This document shows positions 61,115-64,000 of a stretch of DNA of 64,000 bases, in pieces. The position numbers and the translations under genes were made by a program. The stretch covers positions 369,523 to 433,522 of the forward strand of contig DS990260.1 of assembly GCA_000155435.1 (NCBI GenBank). Reading direction: 5' to 3'. This DNA comes from Clostridiales bacterium 1_7_47FAA (lineage in GTDB: Bacteria; Bacillota; Clostridia; Lachnospirales; Lachnospiraceae). How positions within the stretch are numbered: position 1 is the first letter of the stretch; every line of letters begins with the position of its first letter. Under the pieces are notes generated by a model that saw only the letters and a list, made by a program, of their open reading frames with translations, was not told where the DNA came from and searched no databases.

Positions 61115-62149
61115 TTATCGCGCCATCTCCAGCTGCGGTCCCTTCTGGTTATGGGCTTTGATGATGGTTTCTATCTCGTCCAGGTTGGAGGAGGGAAGGT
61201 CGCCGGGGATGGTATTCTTAACTGCAGCGGTTGCATTGCCGTAGGCAATGGCCTTTTGGCAGTCGCCGCCGCTGCTGAGCAGTCCGTACAGGGCACCGGA
61301 AATATAGGCGTCCCCGCTTCCGATGCGGTCAACCACCTCGATATCGCGGTAAGGCTCCTCCTCATAATATTCATTCCTGGCAGCATCGTAAATCACGGAA
61401 CCGAATGTGTGGCGCTTGGGGCTGTGGACAATCCTTTGGGTGGAGGCCACGATGGAGATGGGGAACTCTTCCGTAAAGCTCTTCATCATTTCCCGGGCAG
61501 TGCCTGTTTTTAGGAATGTAAGCCGCGCCGTGTCCTCTGAACAGAAGAAGATGTCCACATAGGGCAGGATGCGCAGGATACATTCCCTGGCCTCGTCCCC
61601 GGTCCACAGATTGCCGCGGAAGTTCACATCAAAGGACACCAGGGTTCCGGCTGCCTTGAAACGCTTAATCATCTCGATGGTAGTCTCACGTATATCCCCG
61701 TTCAGGGCCAGGGTAATTCCGGTTGTATGGAAGCACTTGGATGCCGTGTAAACTTCCTCCGGGATTTCATTAATGTCCAGGGAGAAAAAGGAACTGTTGT
61801 TGCGGTCATAAATCACCTTTGGTTTTCTGGGGTATGCGCCGTTCTCATAATAGTAAATTCCCACACGGGCAGATGAGGACTGGTCATACATGAAGAAATC
61901 ATCGCTGACCCCGAAGGAACGGATCTTACCTTTCATGAAGCTTCCTATATCATGGGCCGGAAGCTTGGAAATGACGCCTGTGTGGAGTCCTAACAGGGCC
62001 GCGCCCACGGCCACGTTCAGTTCTGCCCCGCCTACCTGCTTCACAAATGTATCCCCTCTGGACAGACGCTCATTATCAGGCGGTGAAAGCCTGAGCAATA
62101 CCTGACCCAGGGTCAGAAGATCAAAATTCCTGCTGTTATTCATTCCCAT
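61115..62149 (-). CDS. PfkB-family sugar kinase, 2-keto-3-deoxygluconate kinase-like
   Basis: 344 aa. Ribokinase fold with N-terminal VGGAELNVAVGAALLG and C-terminal DRIGSGDAYISGALYG (catalytic Asp). It resembles KDG kinase but is a second, more divergent copy next to the one at 62242. AAGGAG lies 7 bases before the second ATG (62149). Downstream gene of the eda-kdgK operon; the gap contains a stable hairpin. Substrate could be KDG, a related ketosugar or an unrelated sugar. Not determinable from sequence alone. Confidence 0.85.
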   Translation of the reverse strand: MGMNNSRNFDLLTLGQVLLRLSPPDNERLSRGDTFVKQVGGAELNVAVGAALLGLHTGVISKLPAHDIGSFMKGKIRSFGVSDDFFMYDQSSSARVGIYYYENGAYPRKPKVIYDRNNSSFFSLDINEIPEEVYTASKCFHTTGITLALNGDIRETTIEMIKRFKAAGTLVSFDVNFRGNLWTGDEARECILRILPYVDIFFCSEDTARLTFLKTGTAREMMKSFTEEFPISIVASTQRIVHSPKRHTFGSVIYDAARNEYYEEEPYRDIEVVDRIGSGDAYISGALYGLLSSGGDCQKAIAYGNATAAVKNTIPGDLPSSNLDEIETIIKAHNQKGPQLEMAR

Positions 62150-62179
62150 CATAACTCTCCTTTTTCTTTATATAAGAAA

Positions 62180-62206
62180 CGGCTAATTCCCATAGAGGAT
62201 TAGCCG
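62180..62206. repeat. Hairpin between the two kinase genes
   Basis: CGGCTAAT and ATTAGCCG arms with an 11-base loop. On the minus strand it is followed by TTTCTT. Weak internal terminator or RNA-processing stem that may lower expression of the distal kinase. Confidence 0.65.
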
Positions 62207-62241
62207 CTTCCAAATTGTCTGGTGATTACATATAAAAGTGA

Positions 62242-63273
62242 TTATCTCTGAACACGTCCTGAACCGTCGCCGCCAGCCAGGTTATCTACGTCAGCGCGTG
62301 TAACCAGGTTGAAGTCGCCAGGGATGGTGTGCTTTAATGCAGATGCTGCTACTGCGAATTCCAGGGCAGCCTTCATGTCCTTGCCGTCTGCCAGACCGCA
62401 GATTAAGCCGCCTGCAAAGGAGTCGCCGCCGCCAACACGGTCAACGATTGGGGTAACACGGTACTTTTTGGAGTGATAGAACTCACGTGTCTTACCGTCC
62501 ATGATGCATGCGGACCAGCCGTTGTCGGATGCGCTGAAGCTCTCACGCAGGGAGCTGATGATGTACTTAAATCCAAACTTATCAGCCATCTGGTTGAAGA
62601 TGTCAACATATCCAGCCAGTTCCAGTTCCCCGGAGGTAACGTCCGTGTTGCCTGGCTTGAAGCCCAGGACCTTCTCAGCGTCCTCTTCGTTGCCGATGCA
62701 CACGTCAACATACTGCATCAGGTTAGTCATGACCTTCTGTGCCTTCTCGGAAGACCACAGTTTCTTACGGAAGTTCAGGTCAACGGATACGGTTACGCCG
62801 TGAGCCTTGGCTGCCTTTAAGGCTGCCTCTGTCAGTTCGATTGCAGCATCGCTGACAGCTGGTGTGATACCGGTAAAGTGGAACCAGTCAGCATCAGCAA
62901 AAATCTCATCAAAGTTAAACTCGTCCGGGGTAGCTGTTGCAATGGCGCTGTTTGCACGGTCATAAACAACATTGGAAGCCCTCATGGCAGAGCCTGTCTC
63001 TAAGAAATAGATTCCCAGTCTCTCGCCGCTTCTTGCGATGTGCTTGGTTCCTACATTGTATTTCCTCAGGGCTGCTACTGCGCAGTCACCGATTGGGTTC
63101 TTCGGGATAGCTGTCACGAACTGAACGTCATGTCCGTAGTTTGCAAGGGATACTGCCACGTTGGCCTCTCCGCCGCCGTAATTGATATCGAACTCGTCTG
63201 CCTGGATGAATTTCTCATTGTTCGGGGTAGATAATCTTAACATGATTTCGCCCATGGTAACTATTTTTGCCAT
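62242..63273 (-). CDS. kdgK: 2-keto-3-deoxygluconate kinase
   Basis: Phosphorylates KDG to KDPG for aldolase cleavage. 343 aa, ribokinase/PfkB fold: GGGEANVAVSLANYG (about 32-46), NEEDAEKVLG (about 195), and VDRVGGGDSFAGGLICGLA near 280 (anion hole and catalytic Asp). ATG at 63273 has AAAGGAG 9 bases upstream. 52 bp downstream of eda on the same strand, as in hexuronate catabolic operons. Confidence 0.92.
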   Translation of the reverse strand: MAKIVTMGEIMLRLSTPNNEKFIQADEFDINYGGGEANVAVSLANYGHDVQFVTAIPKNPIGDCAVAALRKYNVGTKHIARSGERLGIYFLETGSAMRASNVVYDRANSAIATATPDEFNFDEIFADADWFHFTGITPAVSDAAIELTEAALKAAKAHGVTVSVDLNFRKKLWSSEKAQKVMTNLMQYVDVCIGNEEDAEKVLGFKPGNTDVTSGELELAGYVDIFNQMADKFGFKYIISSLRESFSASDNGWSACIMDGKTREFYHSKKYRVTPIVDRVGGGDSFAGGLICGLADGKDMKAALEFAVAASALKHTIPGDFNLVTRADVDNLAGGDGSGRVQR

Positions 63274-63325
63274 TGTATGATTCTCCTTTTATTTACCTGA
63301 TTATGATTCAAATTGAATGGGTTGG

Positions 63326-63979
63326 TTATTTTGCCCTTGCTGCTGCCACGGCCTGTACGAATTCCTGGGCCTTAGCTGTAACTGCTGCGAAATCGCCGGT
63401 CTTAGCGCCCTTGGTCAGGCTGGAGCCGGTTCCAACTGCATATGCGCCTGCCTTGATCCACTTGTCCACATTGTCAACGTCAACTCCGCCGGATGGCATG
63501 AACTCGCCCTGTGGAAGAGGTCCTTTGAAGGAGCTGATGGCTGCCGGTCCCACAATATTGCCAGGGAATACCTTGATGATATCGCATCCGGCTTCCAGTG
63601 CGGTGATTGCCTCGGTTGGGGTCATGACGCCCGGGAGCATGGGAACCCTGTAGCGGTTGCACAGCTTGATGGTGTCCACATTCAGGCCAGGGCTTACGAT
63701 ATAGTTGGCACCGGCCAGGATGCATGCCCTTGCTGTCTCAGGATCCAGTACGGTACCTGCGCCGATTACAATCTTATCATTATCTTTATACTTATTAGCC
63801 ATCATCTTGATGAACTCAACAGGGTCGCCTTCATCCATGGTCATGGTCAGCTCAATGAAGTTGATGCCGCCCTCGATGATGGCGTCAACTACCTTCTCAC
63901 CCTGCTCGTAATTCTTTGCACGGACAACCGCAACCAGACAGTCCTCTTTCATTCTTGATAAAACTTGTTCTTTTTTCAT
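63326..63979 (-). CDS. eda: KDPG/KHG aldolase
   Basis: Cleaves 2-keto-3-deoxy-6-phosphogluconate to pyruvate and glyceraldehyde 3-phosphate. 217 aa, class I aldolase barrel. Motifs: VAVVRAKN (about 16-23), IGAGTVLDPETARACILAGANYIVSPG (Arg/Glu region), PGVMTPTEAITALEAGCDIIKVFPGN containing the Schiff-base Lys, and FMPSGGVDVDNV. ATG with AAGGAG 8 bases before it. First visible gene of an operon that probably extends beyond 64000 toward uronate-degradation genes. Confidence 0.95.
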   Translation of the reverse strand: MKKEQVLSRMKEDCLVAVVRAKNYEQGEKVVDAIIEGGINFIELTMTMDEGDPVEFIKMMANKYKDNDKIVIGAGTVLDPETARACILAGANYIVSPGLNVDTIKLCNRYRVPMLPGVMTPTEAITALEAGCDIIKVFPGNIVGPAAISSFKGPLPQGEFMPSGGVDVDNVDKWIKAGAYAVGTGSSLTKGAKTGDFAAVTAKAQEFVQAVAAARAK

Positions 63980-64000
63980 TTCGCTTCTCCTTCTTTCCGC

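Overview
The window looks like chromosomal DNA from an anaerobic, gut-type Lachnospiraceae/Clostridia relative, with an Enterocloster ('Clostridium bolteae/clostridioforme')-like background as the best guess. Grounds: pyruvate:ferredoxin oxidoreductase, rubredoxin, a desulfoferrodoxin-like regulator, a spore photoproduct lyase homologue, T-box leaders in front of leuS and a tryptophan-type ABC transporter, consensus sigma-A promoters, AGGAGG-type ribosome binding sites, and coding DNA of moderate G+C (judged by eye, not computed). I see no rRNA, CRISPR array, phage module, insertion sequence or plasmid genes. Most of the window is core-genome content. The accessory interest is in regulatory DNA, small proteins and a few repeats.

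Left part (1-25 kb). On the minus strand lies a sucrose cassette: LacI-type repressor, EIIBCA sucrose PTS, and GH32 sucrose-6-phosphate hydrolase cut by the window edge, with repeated GGnACCGGTTCC-like operators. Next is a two-gene operon (151-aa coiled protein plus YccF membrane protein) behind what I read as a yybP-ykoY manganese riboswitch with its own promoter and terminator. Then come a SplB homologue, tRNA-Ala(GGC), a broken ADP-ribosylglycohydrolase carrying a striking palindromic mutation, YdbC, YjbR, cyclopropane fatty acid synthase and nifJ. A VanW-domain protein, a PHP phosphoesterase, an AI-2E-type permease, AlaX, a 20-cysteine mini-protein, an L,D-transpeptidase and T-box-controlled leuS follow.

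Middle (25-43 kb): an HTH/desulfoferrodoxin fusion, a DUF1538 membrane protein coupled to a tandem PII-like protein, a membrane diguanylate cyclase, and a PHP-zinc ribbon-UvrD helicase with a 36-bp tandem repeat in its linker. A ~250-bp long inverted repeat follows, then aconitase with citrate synthase, a CPBP protease diverging from a Crp/Fnr regulator around a perfect 24-bp palindrome, a PAS-GGDEF-PAS-GGDEF-EAL protein and rubredoxin. The rubredoxin promoter carries a relative of the same palindrome.

Right part (43-64 kb): a divergent EF-G paralogue and an amidohydrolase/purine-type permease operon facing a MerR regulator across a 19-bp-spaced promoter. Then an AGCS amino acid symporter behind a long structured leader, the aromatic amino acid genes aroF-tyrA-aroA, a ZIP transporter, a cytidylate-kinase-like protein and a nicotinamidase-like hydrolase. 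After these come a Trp (UGG) T-box in front of a three-gene ABC transporter, a lipoprotein, and the start-proximal part of an Entner-Doudoroff/uronate operon (eda, KDG kinase, second PfkB kinase) that probably continues beyond the right edge.

How it fits together: sucrose and hexuronate carbon enters through the PTS and KDG/KDPG routes to pyruvate, nifJ makes acetyl-CoA and reduced ferredoxin, and citrate synthase plus aconitase feed 2-oxoglutarate/glutamate synthesis. The aro genes and Trp-controlled uptake supply aromatic amino acids. Redox and metal control is suggested by the Crp/Fnr, rubredoxin, desulfoferrodoxin and manganese riboswitch elements.
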